This document shows positions 8,666 through 16,641 of a stretch of DNA of 21,080 nucleotides, in pieces. This DNA is from Fontimicrobium_A sp034506455 (lineage in GTDB: Bacteria > Zhuqueibacterota > Zhuqueibacteria > Residuimicrobiales > Krinioviventaceae). The stretch spans positions 1 to 21,080 of the forward strand of contig JAPDPN010000046.1 of NCBI GenBank assembly GCA_034506455.1, read 5' to 3'. The notes beneath the pieces were generated by a model, which was given only the letters and a program-made list of their open reading frames with translations, did not search any database and was not told the DNA's origin. Positions within the stretch are counted from its first letter, which is position 1. Each line of letters opens with the position of its first letter. The position numbers and the translations under genes are program-made.

Positions 8666-10903
8666 ATGAAAACAACACAGGTCTTTCTTGCCCTTTTTCT
8701 TGCAGGTTTTTCCCTTGCGGTCGGAAGTGATCCTCGTTATACAATCTCTTTGAACGGCAGGTGGCAGTTCGATCAGACGAAAACCGCCTTTCCGCCGGTC
8801 AAATTCTCCCGCACCCTGCCGGTGCCCGGCTTGATCCATTTGGCGCAGCCGCCGATCGAGCAATATAACAAACTATATGCCAAGTCCAAGACGCCTTTAA
8901 ACAAAACCGATCATCGCGTCCTCGATCTTCAATACGAGCCGAGGTACAATTGGTATCGCCGCCAGGTTGAGATTCCCGCATCTTTTCGCGGGTTGCAGGC
9001 AGTTTTGACGATCAAGAAAAGCCAATACGTCACCCAGGTTTTCATCAACGGCATGGATGCGGGCAGTTCCATCGAGTGCTATACACCCATCGACCTACCG
9101 GTGACGTCGTTTCTCCGATTCGATAAAGCAAATGAAATCATGATCCGCGTCGGCGATCGCGCCTGGCTGCCGGCGCAGGCAGCCGGCAGCACCGATAAAG
9201 AAAAGGTCAATTACCTGCCGGGCATTTGGGACGATGTCGAGTTGTCCTTCACCGATTTTTTACGCGTACACCGAGCGTTGGTTCTGCCTTCGCTGAAAAA
9301 TCGTCAAGCCGTCGTCAAGCTGTTGATCCGCAATTTTAACCCTGCCCAGCAGATGTACGGAGACCCGATGGAGGATTCATGCAGCGTGCGGATTACCGTT
9401 TTCGAAAAAGCCTCCGGTAGGAAGGTTGTCGGTCCGATCGAAAAAAAGCTGCAGACGGTGCGCGACAATTTGACCGCTTTTGAGCTGACCCTGCCCTTTG
9501 ATCAACCGCATCCCTGGTCACCGGAGGACCCTTTTTTATATCGAGCGCAGATCGAGCTTTTGTCGGCGGACCGTCGGGTTTCAGATAGTGTCAGCGAAAC
9601 TTTCGGCATGCGCGACTTTGAACGGCGCGGCAAATTCTTTTATCTCAACGGCGAGCGGAGACTTTTGAGGGGAACAAACATTACCCTGCATCGCTTTTTC
9701 GAAGATCCCGATTGCCGCGATTTGCCTTGGAATCGCGCTTGGGTCACCAAATTATTGGCGCACTATCCGAAGCAGCTCAACTGGAACGCCATGCGCATTT
9801 GCGTGGGCATCGCACCGGATTTCTGGTACGACATTGCCGATTCGGTCGGGCTGATGCTGCAGAACGAATGGCTCTATTGGCAGGATCACGGTTGGGATGA
9901 GCAGATTCGCGCCGAGTACACCAATTGGGTTTGGTCGGACGGCTCGCATCCCTCGATCGTCATTTGGGACGCCATCAACGAAAATTGGAACGACTATATC
10001 GGCAATATTCTGATTCCCGAGCTCAAACGCCTCGATCCGACGCGCATCTGGGACGCCGGTTACATGACCGATGAGCATATGGCGTTCGATGAAATGGACG
10101 AGCCGCACCCCTACTCCCAGGGCACATGGATGTTTCCCGATCAGGTGCGCGACAATCCCTATCCGCTCGGAGATCTGCACTATTGGCCTGCCGCCTGGCA
10201 TCGACAGTGGGAGAGCAGCGCCGCCCAACTGGTCAACGAATACGGATGGGTTTGGCTCTGGCGCAACGGCAGTCCCTCGCACTTGACCAAGGTTGTCTAT
10301 GATTATTACCTCGGCCCGAACGCTTCGCCGCAGGCCTGCCGCGAAATGCAGGCTTATTGGCTGCAGTGCGAAACCGAAGCGCTTCGCGTACGCCGCGACC
10401 TGGCCGGCATTCTTGCCTTTTGTTATCTTTCCGATAATCTCGGTTTCACCGGTGATTGGTGGATGGGAGATGTATCGAAACTCGAACCGGCGCCTGCCCT
10501 GGCCTGGTTCAGGCACTGCTTTGCGCCCAGCGCCGTGTTCATCGACCTGACCGATCACCGCTACGCCAAAGCCGCCAAACCGTTCAAGCCGAAACAAGAG
10601 CTGGCTTTTAACCTCATCGGCGTAACTGATTACCTGTCTCCGGTCTCCGGCCAAGTCAATCTGCAACTTTTGAACGACGAGGGCGCAGCGATTTGGTCCA
10701 AACAACTGAGCGTCGAAATTCCCCCTTACGCCAACCGCTACATCCCGGTTGTTTTGACATTACCCGAAAAGCCGGGCGGTTATCTGCTGACGGCCGAGTT
10801 TACTCCGGAAAGCGGATCGACGGTCATCTCTCGTCGCTATCTGCGAGTCGGTGAAACAGAGGCCCGCTATTACGATCTGCCCACTCCTGAATTAAACCGT
10901 TAA
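8666..10903 (+). CDS. Secreted glycoside hydrolase family 2 protein
   Basis: The ATG at 8666 gives 745 residues. It has AGGA at 8654-8657 and begins directly with a Sec signal peptide (MKTTQVFLALFLAGFSLAVG). A GTG nine codons upstream is in frame but would spoil the signal peptide and lacks a ribosome site. Domains in order are the N-terminal sugar-binding jelly roll ('SLNGRWQFDQT', 'YNWYRRQVEIP', 'FINGMDAGSS'), an Ig-like domain, and a TIM barrel starting at 'FYLNGERRLLRGTNITLHRFF'. The acid/base is the Glu of 'DAINENW' (residue 439, codon 9980-9982). The nucleophile is the Glu of 'LVNEYGW' (residue 525, codon 10238-10240). The final roughly 90 residues form a beta-domain. It should be an active, retaining beta-glycosidase in the periplasm or outside. 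Association with a NagB gene makes a hexosaminide substrate possible, but this is unproven. It heads a same-strand run of five genes. Confidence 0.9.
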   Translation: MKTTQVFLALFLAGFSLAVGSDPRYTISLNGRWQFDQTKTAFPPVKFSRTLPVPGLIHLAQPPIEQYNKLYAKSKTPLNKTDHRVLDLQYEPRYNWYRRQVEIPASFRGLQAVLTIKKSQYVTQVFINGMDAGSSIECYTPIDLPVTSFLRFDKANEIMIRVGDRAWLPAQAAGSTDKEKVNYLPGIWDDVELSFTDFLRVHRALVLPSLKNRQAVVKLLIRNFNPAQQMYGDPMEDSCSVRITVFEKASGRKVVGPIEKKLQTVRDNLTAFELTLPFDQPHPWSPEDPFLYRAQIELLSADRRVSDSVSETFGMRDFERRGKFFYLNGERRLLRGTNITLHRFFEDPDCRDLPWNRAWVTKLLAHYPKQLNWNAMRICVGIAPDFWYDIADSVGLMLQNEWLYWQDHGWDEQIRAEYTNWVWSDGSHPSIVIWDAINENWNDYIGNILIPELKRLDPTRIWDAGYMTDEHMAFDEMDEPHPYSQGTWMFPDQVRDNPYPLGDLHYWPAAWHRQWESSAAQLVNEYGWVWLWRNGSPSHLTKVVYDYYLGPNASPQACREMQAYWLQCETEALRVRRDLAGILAFCYLSDNLGFTGDWWMGDVSKLEPAPALAWFRHCFAPSAVFIDLTDHRYAKAAKPFKPKQELAFNLIGVTDYLSPVSGQVNLQLLNDEGAAIWSKQLSVEIPPYANRYIPVVLTLPEKPGGYLLTAEFTPESGSTVISRRYLRVGETEARYYDLPTPELNR

Positions 10904-10925
10904 GGAATCAGAGAAAGGCAAAGAA

Positions 10926-11990
10926 ATGGACCCTGAATTGAAAGCGATCGTTGCCCGCATCGAAAAGACAAACCGAAAACCCGAGTTCGAAAATCTGCTG
11001 AGAATTTTGCGGCGGGAAGTTCCTTCGCGACCGACCCTCTTCGAGTTCACGCTGAACCAAAAAGTTTATGAACAGGTGACCCAACAGCCGCAACCGCAAG
11101 ACGGAGACGGCGCGGCCTGGGCGCGTTATCTAATCAAAGCTTTTGGCAAGCTCGGCTATGATTTTGCCGTCATCGGAGGCTGGCATCATCGGGCGTTGGT
11201 TTTTGAAAAGGAAACCGTAGTGCAAAAGGCTTCCAAATCGTTGAATCAGGGCGCCGTCATCACCAACGAAAAAGAGTTCGCCGAATATCCATGGCCGTCG
11301 TTACAGGAGGATCGTCTGGCGTTCTTTGAGTCGATTTACGCCGAACTGCCTGACGGCATGAAGCTCATTGCCTGCGGGTATGCCGGTGTGCTCGAAACGG
11401 TCATCGAATTGGTCGGTTACGAAAATCTCTGCACCATGATTTATCTCCAACCCGAACTGACTGAGGCCATTTTTGCTCAGGTCGGCAGCCGCATTCTGAC
11501 GCTCTATCAGCGCTGTCTCGAATATGATGCCGTAGGTGCGATCATCGCCAACGACGATTGGGGCTTCAAGACACAGACCATGCTGCCGCCGGATGATTTG
11601 CGGCGTCTGGTGTTCCCTTGGTACAAAAGAGTCGTGCAGGCAGCGCACGAACGCGGAAAACCGGTCATCCTCCACTCCTGCGGCAACCTGGAGGCAGTCA
11701 TGGACGATATCATAGATGATCTTCAGGTCGACGGCAAGCATTCTTTTGAGGATGTCATCCTGCCCGTTGAGGAGGCCGTCGCCAAGTGGGGGGATCGTAT
11801 CGCAATCATCGGCGGCATTGATGTAGACTTTATCGCGCAGCGGGCGCCGGAAACGATCCGTGAACGTGCCGGCAGATTGGCGCATCTTTCCCTGCAACGC
11901 GGCGGAATTGCCGTGGGAAGCGGCAACTCGATTCCCGAATACATTCCGATCCGGAACTATTGCGCGCTGTTGGAAGCGGTTTTATTTTAA
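10926..11990 (+). CDS. Uroporphyrinogen decarboxylase (URO-D) superfamily protein, probably not a heme enzyme
   Basis: The 354-residue protein belongs to the URO-D/MtaA-CmuA fold family, which holds heme-pathway decarboxylases and cobamide- or coenzyme-M-dependent methyltransferases. Visible signatures are 'VILHSCGNLEAVMDDIID' (His250, Cys252), like the HxCG zinc element of the methyltransferase branch, then 'DGKHSFEDVI' and 'AIIGGIDVDF', and a glycine-rich 'GIAVGSGNSIPEYIP' near the end. The HxCG element and the absence of heme genes argue against HemE. GAAAGG at 10913-10918 supports the ATG at 10926; the gap to the upstream GH2 gene is 22 bases, indicating co-transcription. No corrinoid-binding protein is in the window, so the methyl carrier, if any, would be encoded elsewhere. 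Paralogues in sugar-catabolic loci usually have no assigned role; the substrate here is unknown. Confidence 0.85.
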   Translation: MDPELKAIVARIEKTNRKPEFENLLRILRREVPSRPTLFEFTLNQKVYEQVTQQPQPQDGDGAAWARYLIKAFGKLGYDFAVIGGWHHRALVFEKETVVQKASKSLNQGAVITNEKEFAEYPWPSLQEDRLAFFESIYAELPDGMKLIACGYAGVLETVIELVGYENLCTMIYLQPELTEAIFAQVGSRILTLYQRCLEYDAVGAIIANDDWGFKTQTMLPPDDLRRLVFPWYKRVVQAAHERGKPVILHSCGNLEAVMDDIIDDLQVDGKHSFEDVILPVEEAVAKWGDRIAIIGGIDVDFIAQRAPETIRERAGRLAHLSLQRGGIAVGSGNSIPEYIPIRNYCALLEAVLF

Positions 11991-12033
11991 ACGATTTTGG
12001 ATTGGCCTCCCGACCGATTAATTACAATTTTTC

Positions 12034-12062
12034 TTGCAAAAGCGAATCAAAAGGATTATTTT
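12034..12062 (+). promoter_or_regulatory. Candidate internal sigma70-like promoter of the nagB-like gene
   Basis: A TTGCAA at 12034-12039 and a TATTTT at 12057-12062 are separated by exactly 17 bases. They lie in the 111-base gap between the URO-D-family gene and the NagB fusion, the only long gap in this operon. The palindromic operator starts five bases after the -10 element, so the transcription start would fall inside it. Each hexamer matches consensus at four of six positions. Confidence 0.5.
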
Positions 12063-12067
12063 ACCGA

Positions 12068-12088
12068 TGTAAATTCAATGAATGAACA
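12068..12088. promoter_or_regulatory. Candidate ROK-repressor operator (site 1)
   Basis: This 21-bp imperfect palindrome has left arm TGTAAATTCA, central A and right arm TGAATGAACA. The right arm is the exact reverse complement of the ideal left arm TGTTCATTCA; the left arm differs at two positions. The same palindrome recurs at 19211-19231. It lies just downstream of a promoter and overlaps the expected transcription start, a classical position for repression. The repressor encoded at 15448 is the obvious candidate ligand, but no binding evidence exists. Confidence 0.6.
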
Positions 12089-12101
12089 TAAAGGTTGCTT
12101 T

Positions 12102-14450
12102 ATGAATTATCAAAACACATTATCCAATGTGGAAAAAGCGATTCTGGCACAGTCGGCCCACGCCCTAATCTATCCGCCGACCGAAAAGGTTCCGGTCATT
12201 GAGGTGGAAAATTTTCCGATGCTGGGCAAATTGACGGCACTGCGATTTTTGGAATGGGTGCAGAAGCATCGCGGCGGCGTTATTGCCCTGCCCACCGGCA
12301 AGACGCCTGAATATTTCATCAAGTATGTAAAACGATATTTGGCCGGATGGCAGAGCAAAAAAATTCAATCCGAATTGGAATCTTACGGCATAGATCCGGC
12401 GATTATACCGGATATGAGCAGCCTTCATTTCATCCAAATCGACGAATTCTATCCCATCGATCCGAAGCAGAAAAACAGTTTTTTCTATTACGTCAACAAG
12501 TTTTATATCGAAGGTTTCGGTCTTGATCCCCGCAAAGCCATGCTGATGAACTTTTGGGAGGTGGGTGTACCGCCGGGGAAAACCTTGAAGGATGTTTTTC
12601 CGGACGGCTGTGTGGATCTTTCGCTGCGGCATCGGCATCCGGTAAATGAAAAAGAGGCGATGCAAAAAGCGGCCATCGAGGCGGTCGATCAGTTCTGCAC
12701 CGACTATGAGTCTAAAATTCGCTCCCTTGGCGGAATCGGCTTCTTCCTCGGCGGCATCGGGCCGGACGGTCACATCGCCTTTAACATTCGCGGCTCTGAC
12801 CATTTCTCCACCACACGTCTTACGGCCACCAACTACGAGACGCAGGCGGCTGCAGCCACGGATTTGGGCGGCATCGAGGTCTCGCGCAATCGTCTGGTCG
12901 TGACCATCGGCCTGAAGACGATTACTCACAATCCGGAAGTGACCGCCATCATCATCGCTGCAGGGGAGGCTAAAGCCAAAGTCATCGCCCAGGCCATCGA
13001 AAACCCCAAGAGCAATCTCTATCCGGCGTCGATCCTGCAAAACCTGCCGAACGGAAGATTCTATTTGACGATCGGCGCCGCTTCCAGGTTGATCGAACGA
13101 CGGTTTGTGGACTTTAAGGCGAAAGAAGAGTTGCCCTTTGCAGAGATCGAGCGGACCATCATCGACCTGGCGGTGAGCAAAAAGAAACGGATCTTGGACT
13201 TGAACCGCAAAGACCTGAGCAGCGATCGGTTCGGCAACGAGCTCCTGCGCCGTTTCCCGGACAACTATGAAACATTGCTCCACAAAGTCTATGAATCCGT
13301 TGATCAAAAATTGAAGGACGGCCTCGAAGAGCTCGACAAAAAAGTCTTTATGCACACCGCGCCTCATCACGACGACATCGAATTGGGATATTTGCCCTAT
13401 ATTTATCACTTGGTGCGCAAGCCGGATAACATCCATTATTTTACCTACATGACCAGCGGTTTTACGGCCGTCACCAATCATTACGTTCTACGTATGCTCG
13501 AGATCCTGCAACGGCAGCTTCATTCTTCAGAGATGGCCCGTCTTATCGATTCCGGTTATTTCAAGCGGGATCAGCATACGGAAGATTGGGATGTCTATCA
13601 TTATCTGGACGGCGTCGCCGCCAACAACCGTACGATTCTCGAAGAGGCCAACTGCCGCCGCCTGCTGCGCATTTTGATGGAGGTGTTGGAGGAAGAAAGC
13701 CCCGCCCATCTTTCCGACCGCATCAACGAACTGATCGGCTATTTCCGCACCCAGTATCCGGGCAAAAAAGATCTGCCGCACATTCAGCGGCTCAAAGGCA
13801 TGATTCGCGAGTGGGAGGCGGATCTCTTTTGGGCGCATTTCGGCTTTAGCTCGCGTTCGGTAAAACATTTTCGTTTGGGGTTCTACCAAGGCGAAATCTT
13901 TACCGAAGATCCCGAATTTCAGCGCGATGTTCAGCCGTTGGTTGATTTTATGAAAGAGATCACGCCGGATGTGGTCACTTTGGCCTTTGATCCCGAGGGC
14001 AGCGGACCGGACACCCATTACAAAGTCATGCGCGCGATTGCCGAAGCAATAAAGACCTATCTGAGCCTCGGCGGTAAAGAGCCGGAAATTTGGGGATATC
14101 GCAACGTCTGGTACCGATTTCATCCGGCGGAAGCGACGACGTTTGTGCCGGTTTCCATCAACTCGATGGCCGTGCTCAACAACGCCTTCAACAATGCCTT
14201 CGGTTCGCAGGTCGACGCTTCTTTTCCGAGCTATGAGCTGGACGGACCTTTTTCAAAGCTCGTACAAAAGATCTGGTCGGAACAGTTCTATGCCGTCAAA
14301 GTCTGCATGGGCGACGACTATTTTAATGAGAATCGCCATCCGCGTGTCAGGGCCTGCCATGGTCTCTGTTTTCTGAAAAAGATGAGCGTCAACGAGTTCT
14401 TGGAGCAGACGATGATTCTGAAACGGCGATTGGAAATCGGAAACGAGTGA
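12102..14450 (+). CDS. nagB: Glucosamine-6-phosphate deaminase (NagB) domain fused to a PIG-L/LmbE-type deacetylase-like domain
   Basis: The product is 782 residues. The N-terminal ~360 residues are NagB-like: 'GGVIALPTGKTPEYF' (phosphate loop), 'FIQIDEFYPID' (Asp matching the catalytic proton acceptor), 'GGIGPDGHIAFN' (about residue 220) and 'AAGEAKAKVIAQAI'. NagB converts glucosamine-6-phosphate to fructose-6-phosphate and ammonia. E. coli NagB has Glu after 'GHIAFN' (Glu148); here it is Ile ('FNIRGSDH'). From about residue 415, 'HTAPHHDDIELGY' (His422) matches the zinc site of PIG-L/LmbE N-deacetylases, normally HPDD; a later His in 'GSGPDTHYK' may be a further ligand. Such fusions occur in Bacteroidota and relatives. 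Two in-frame starts farther upstream exist (TTG 11997, ATG 12078); ATG 12102 is chosen because AAAGG lies seven bases before it and the upstream ATG is inside the operator. The ROK kinase gene follows after 10 bases. Confidence 0.9.
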   Translation: MNYQNTLSNVEKAILAQSAHALIYPPTEKVPVIEVENFPMLGKLTALRFLEWVQKHRGGVIALPTGKTPEYFIKYVKRYLAGWQSKKIQSELESYGIDPAIIPDMSSLHFIQIDEFYPIDPKQKNSFFYYVNKFYIEGFGLDPRKAMLMNFWEVGVPPGKTLKDVFPDGCVDLSLRHRHPVNEKEAMQKAAIEAVDQFCTDYESKIRSLGGIGFFLGGIGPDGHIAFNIRGSDHFSTTRLTATNYETQAAAATDLGGIEVSRNRLVVTIGLKTITHNPEVTAIIIAAGEAKAKVIAQAIENPKSNLYPASILQNLPNGRFYLTIGAASRLIERRFVDFKAKEELPFAEIERTIIDLAVSKKKRILDLNRKDLSSDRFGNELLRRFPDNYETLLHKVYESVDQKLKDGLEELDKKVFMHTAPHHDDIELGYLPYIYHLVRKPDNIHYFTYMTSGFTAVTNHYVLRMLEILQRQLHSSEMARLIDSGYFKRDQHTEDWDVYHYLDGVAANNRTILEEANCRRLLRILMEVLEEESPAHLSDRINELIGYFRTQYPGKKDLPHIQRLKGMIREWEADLFWAHFGFSSRSVKHFRLGFYQGEIFTEDPEFQRDVQPLVDFMKEITPDVVTLAFDPEGSGPDTHYKVMRAIAEAIKTYLSLGGKEPEIWGYRNVWYRFHPAEATTFVPVSINSMAVLNNAFNNAFGSQVDASFPSYELDGPFSKLVQKIWSEQFYAVKVCMGDDYFNENRHPRVRACHGLCFLKKMSVNEFLEQTMILKRRLEIGNE

Positions 14451-14460
14451 AGGAGACCCC

Positions 14461-15429
14461 TTGGAAACGCTCTATTGTGGTATCGACATCGGCGGTACGA
14501 CTACGAACATCGGTTTAGTGGACGCAAACGGCGTAATCAAGGGTTGGCGGCAGATTCTTACCAACGTTGCGGAGGGACCGGCATCTCTCGCCGATCGTGT
14601 AAGCGCCATAGTCGATGAACTTTGCGAACTGGACGGCGGAAGGAAACCCGCAGCCTGCGGCATTGGAATTCCGGGCGTTGTTCAGCACGATCTTGGAGTC
14701 TTGAATGTAGCAACAAATTTTCCCGGCTGGACGTCAATTCCGCTGACGCAATTATTCGCCGAACGAATGCGTCTGCCGGTATTTATTGAAAACGACGCCA
14801 ATGCGGCGGCGTTCGGTGAATTGATTTTCGGCGCAGGACGCGGATGCCGTGACATGTTGATGGTCACTTTGGGGACCGGCGTCGGCGGCGGCCTTGTGCT
14901 CGACGGCTCGATCTACCGCGGCGCCTTTGGGAAAGCCGGCGAATTCGGTCATATGAGCATAAACTTTTTCGGCAAAAAATGCGCCTGCGGTCGTCGCGGC
15001 TGCATCGAAGCCTATATCAAAGCTTCTGCGTTGGTGAACAGCGCTTTGGAAATAGCTGCCGAAGTGAGAGATTCTTTGATTCATACCTGCACTCGCGAAT
15101 CGTTGACTTCAAAAATAATCTATGAATTTGCCTGTAAAGGCGACACAGTTGCAAAACAAGTTTTTCATAAAGCCGGTGAATACTTGGGAATTGGATTGGG
15201 GAATGTAGCCAACCTTTTGGATTTAGAGCGGTTCGTTATCGGCGGCGCCGTCTCCGGGGCCGGTGAATACCTTTTGGTGCCGGCGCGCGCAAAGCTTCAG
15301 GAAATTGCCCTGGCAAACCCGCGCGGCAAGGTACCGTCGATCGTTCCGGCGGAACTCGGCCAGGCTGCCGGTGTTGTCGGGGCGGCAACATTAGCCATGC
15401 GGCAACAAAGCATAACAAAGAATCATTAG
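14461..15429 (+). CDS. ROK-family sugar kinase (glucokinase / N-acetylhexosamine kinase type)
   Basis: The 322-residue protein carries the complete ROK kinase signature set: ATP phosphate loop 'DIGGTTTNIGLVD' (residue 9 on), catalytic Asp112 in 'ENDANAAAFGE', the second phosphate loop 'GTGVGGGLVLDG', and the zinc site from His164 ('GEFGH') and Cys174/176/181 ('CACGRRGC'). Glu183 follows in 'GCIEAY'. It phosphorylates a free hexose with ATP in the cytoplasm. Next to a NagB enzyme, glucosamine or N-acetylglucosamine is a reasonable substrate, but glucose cannot be excluded. The start is TTG with AAGGAG at 14450-14455, overlapping the end of the preceding stop codon (TGA 14448-14450). No ATG is close by. 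It lies 18 bases upstream of the ROK repressor gene, so kinase and regulator are probably co-expressed. Confidence 0.92.
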   Translation: METLYCGIDIGGTTTNIGLVDANGVIKGWRQILTNVAEGPASLADRVSAIVDELCELDGGRKPAACGIGIPGVVQHDLGVLNVATNFPGWTSIPLTQLFAERMRLPVFIENDANAAAFGELIFGAGRGCRDMLMVTLGTGVGGGLVLDGSIYRGAFGKAGEFGHMSINFFGKKCACGRRGCIEAYIKASALVNSALEIAAEVRDSLIHTCTRESLTSKIIYEFACKGDTVAKQVFHKAGEYLGIGLGNVANLLDLERFVIGGAVSGAGEYLLVPARAKLQEIALANPRGKVPSIVPAELGQAAGVVGAATLAMRQQSITKNH

Positions 15430-15447
15430 AAAGGGGAAAGCAGGAAC

Positions 15448-16629
15448 ATGAGTTCAGTGGAGAATTCGATAAAGTTGCCGGAAGATTTCTGTTTGAGTAT
15501 CGCCAGCCATCGGCAAATTTTGAATTCGATCCGCATTCATAAGGAAATCAGCGGAGCCAAGTTGGCGCGGCTCAACAATTTTCAACCGTCCACACTGGTC
15601 TATATCCTGCGGGCTTTGAAGGATCGCGGACTCATCGAAGTCAGTCGCGTAGAGGCGCTGCATAAAACTGCCGGGAAACCGCCGACACTTTGGCGGCTTG
15701 CGCCGGATAAGGGCTATATTATCGGCATTGAGGCCATTCCCGGGGAATTGCGGGCGGTTGTGGTGAATTTTCAGGGCACGGTCATCCATCACGAGCATCT
15801 GGTCGGCGTTTCGAATATCGGACCGGAAGCCGTCATTGAATCGACCGCTGAATTTGTCGAAAAGCTGTTGGGCAAGCTGGATATCGGCCGTGACAAAATT
15901 ATCGGTGTCGGCATGGCGCTGACGGGATTGGTCGACCGCGCCGCCGGTATTGTCCGCTATTCGCGGCGCCTGGAGCTGAAGAATTTCCCCATTCAGGAAA
16001 AACTCGCGCATCGCTTGGGGTTATTCGTTGAAGCCGTCAACGATGCCAATGCTGGCGCTCTCGGCATCAAATGGCATGAAAACGATGAGGTGGGAAACGC
16101 TCCGCACGTCGTTTTCTTGACTTTGAATGAACGCACCGCATATTTTGGCGCCGGTTTGATTCTCAATCACACACTTTATGAAGGAGCAGACGGCGGCGCC
16201 GGCGAAATCTGTGATGCCCTGCCGAGTTTTCAAGAATTTATCGACAATGCTGTGGCCAAAGTGGGAAAACATCATCCTTTAATGAATCTACTTGAAAAGC
16301 ATGAAGTCGACATCGAAGACGTCATCCGCTGCGCAAAAGAAAACTGTCGGCTCTCTCAGGAGATTTTAGCGCAATACAGCTATTTCATCAGCGAGGAGAT
16401 CGTTCGGCTGGTGCAAATGCTGGCACCGAACGTGATTGTCCTCGGCGGCGACTTGGCCGATGCGCGCGAGTTGATTTACTCTTCGATTGTGGCTCAAGTC
16501 GAGTCGCGCCTGAACGAGCTCTTTCCCTGGGGCTTTACGGTGCCAAAAATTCACTTTTCCCGCTACGGCAGCTACGCCGTCTCGGTCGGCGCTGCCGCAC
16601 TGATTATGCGCAGAATATTTATGCCGTAA
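15448..16629 (+). CDS. ROK-family transcriptional repressor (NagC/XylR-like)
   Basis: The 393-residue protein has an N-terminal winged helix-turn-helix at about residues 17-66 ('HRQILNSIRIHKEISGAKLA' onward to 'LKDRGLIEVSR', then a 'GKPPTLWRL' wing), followed by a ROK sugar-binding fold from 'GYIIGIEAIPGELRAVVV'. The sugar-binding loop is kept ('NDANAGALG', Asp199). Where ROK proteins carry GExGH and CxCGxxGC, this one reads 'ADGGAGEICDALPSFQEF' (about 247-264): the zinc His and Cys cluster are missing. NagC-type proteins sense a sugar or sugar phosphate and repress uptake and catabolic genes, so this is the likely regulator of the operon and of the palindromic sites at 12068 and 19211. Start ATG 15448 has an A/G-rich upstream stretch (AAAGGGG at 15430-15436). 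It is the last gene of the plus-strand run and converges with the next gene at a 12-base gap. Confidence 0.9.
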   Translation: MSSVENSIKLPEDFCLSIASHRQILNSIRIHKEISGAKLARLNNFQPSTLVYILRALKDRGLIEVSRVEALHKTAGKPPTLWRLAPDKGYIIGIEAIPGELRAVVVNFQGTVIHHEHLVGVSNIGPEAVIESTAEFVEKLLGKLDIGRDKIIGVGMALTGLVDRAAGIVRYSRRLELKNFPIQEKLAHRLGLFVEAVNDANAGALGIKWHENDEVGNAPHVVFLTLNERTAYFGAGLILNHTLYEGADGGAGEICDALPSFQEFIDNAVAKVGKHHPLMNLLEKHEVDIEDVIRCAKENCRLSQEILAQYSYFISEEIVRLVQMLAPNVIVLGGDLADARELIYSSIVAQVESRLNELFPWGFTVPKIHFSRYGSYAVSVGAAALIMRRIFMP

Positions 16630-16641
16630 ACAGGGGCCGAC

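Noticed and set aside
9752..10705. 317-codon minus-strand open frame opposite the second GH2 gene
   Set aside because: It covers the GH2 catalytic barrel codons; antisense openness follows from codon bias.
10926..11990. Assigning the URO-D-family gene as hemE
   Set aside because: The HxCG element and sugar-operon context fit the methyltransferase-like branch; no heme biosynthesis genes are nearby.
11997..12101. Upstream TTG (11997) and ATG (12078) starts for the NagB fusion
   Set aside because: They would translate through the promoter and palindrome. ATG 12102 has a well-spaced AAAGG and begins near the family's usual N-terminus.
12165..13481. 438-codon minus-strand open frame opposite the NagB fusion
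   Set aside because: The plus strand here encodes clear NagB and PIG-L motifs, and the antisense translation looks like no protein family.
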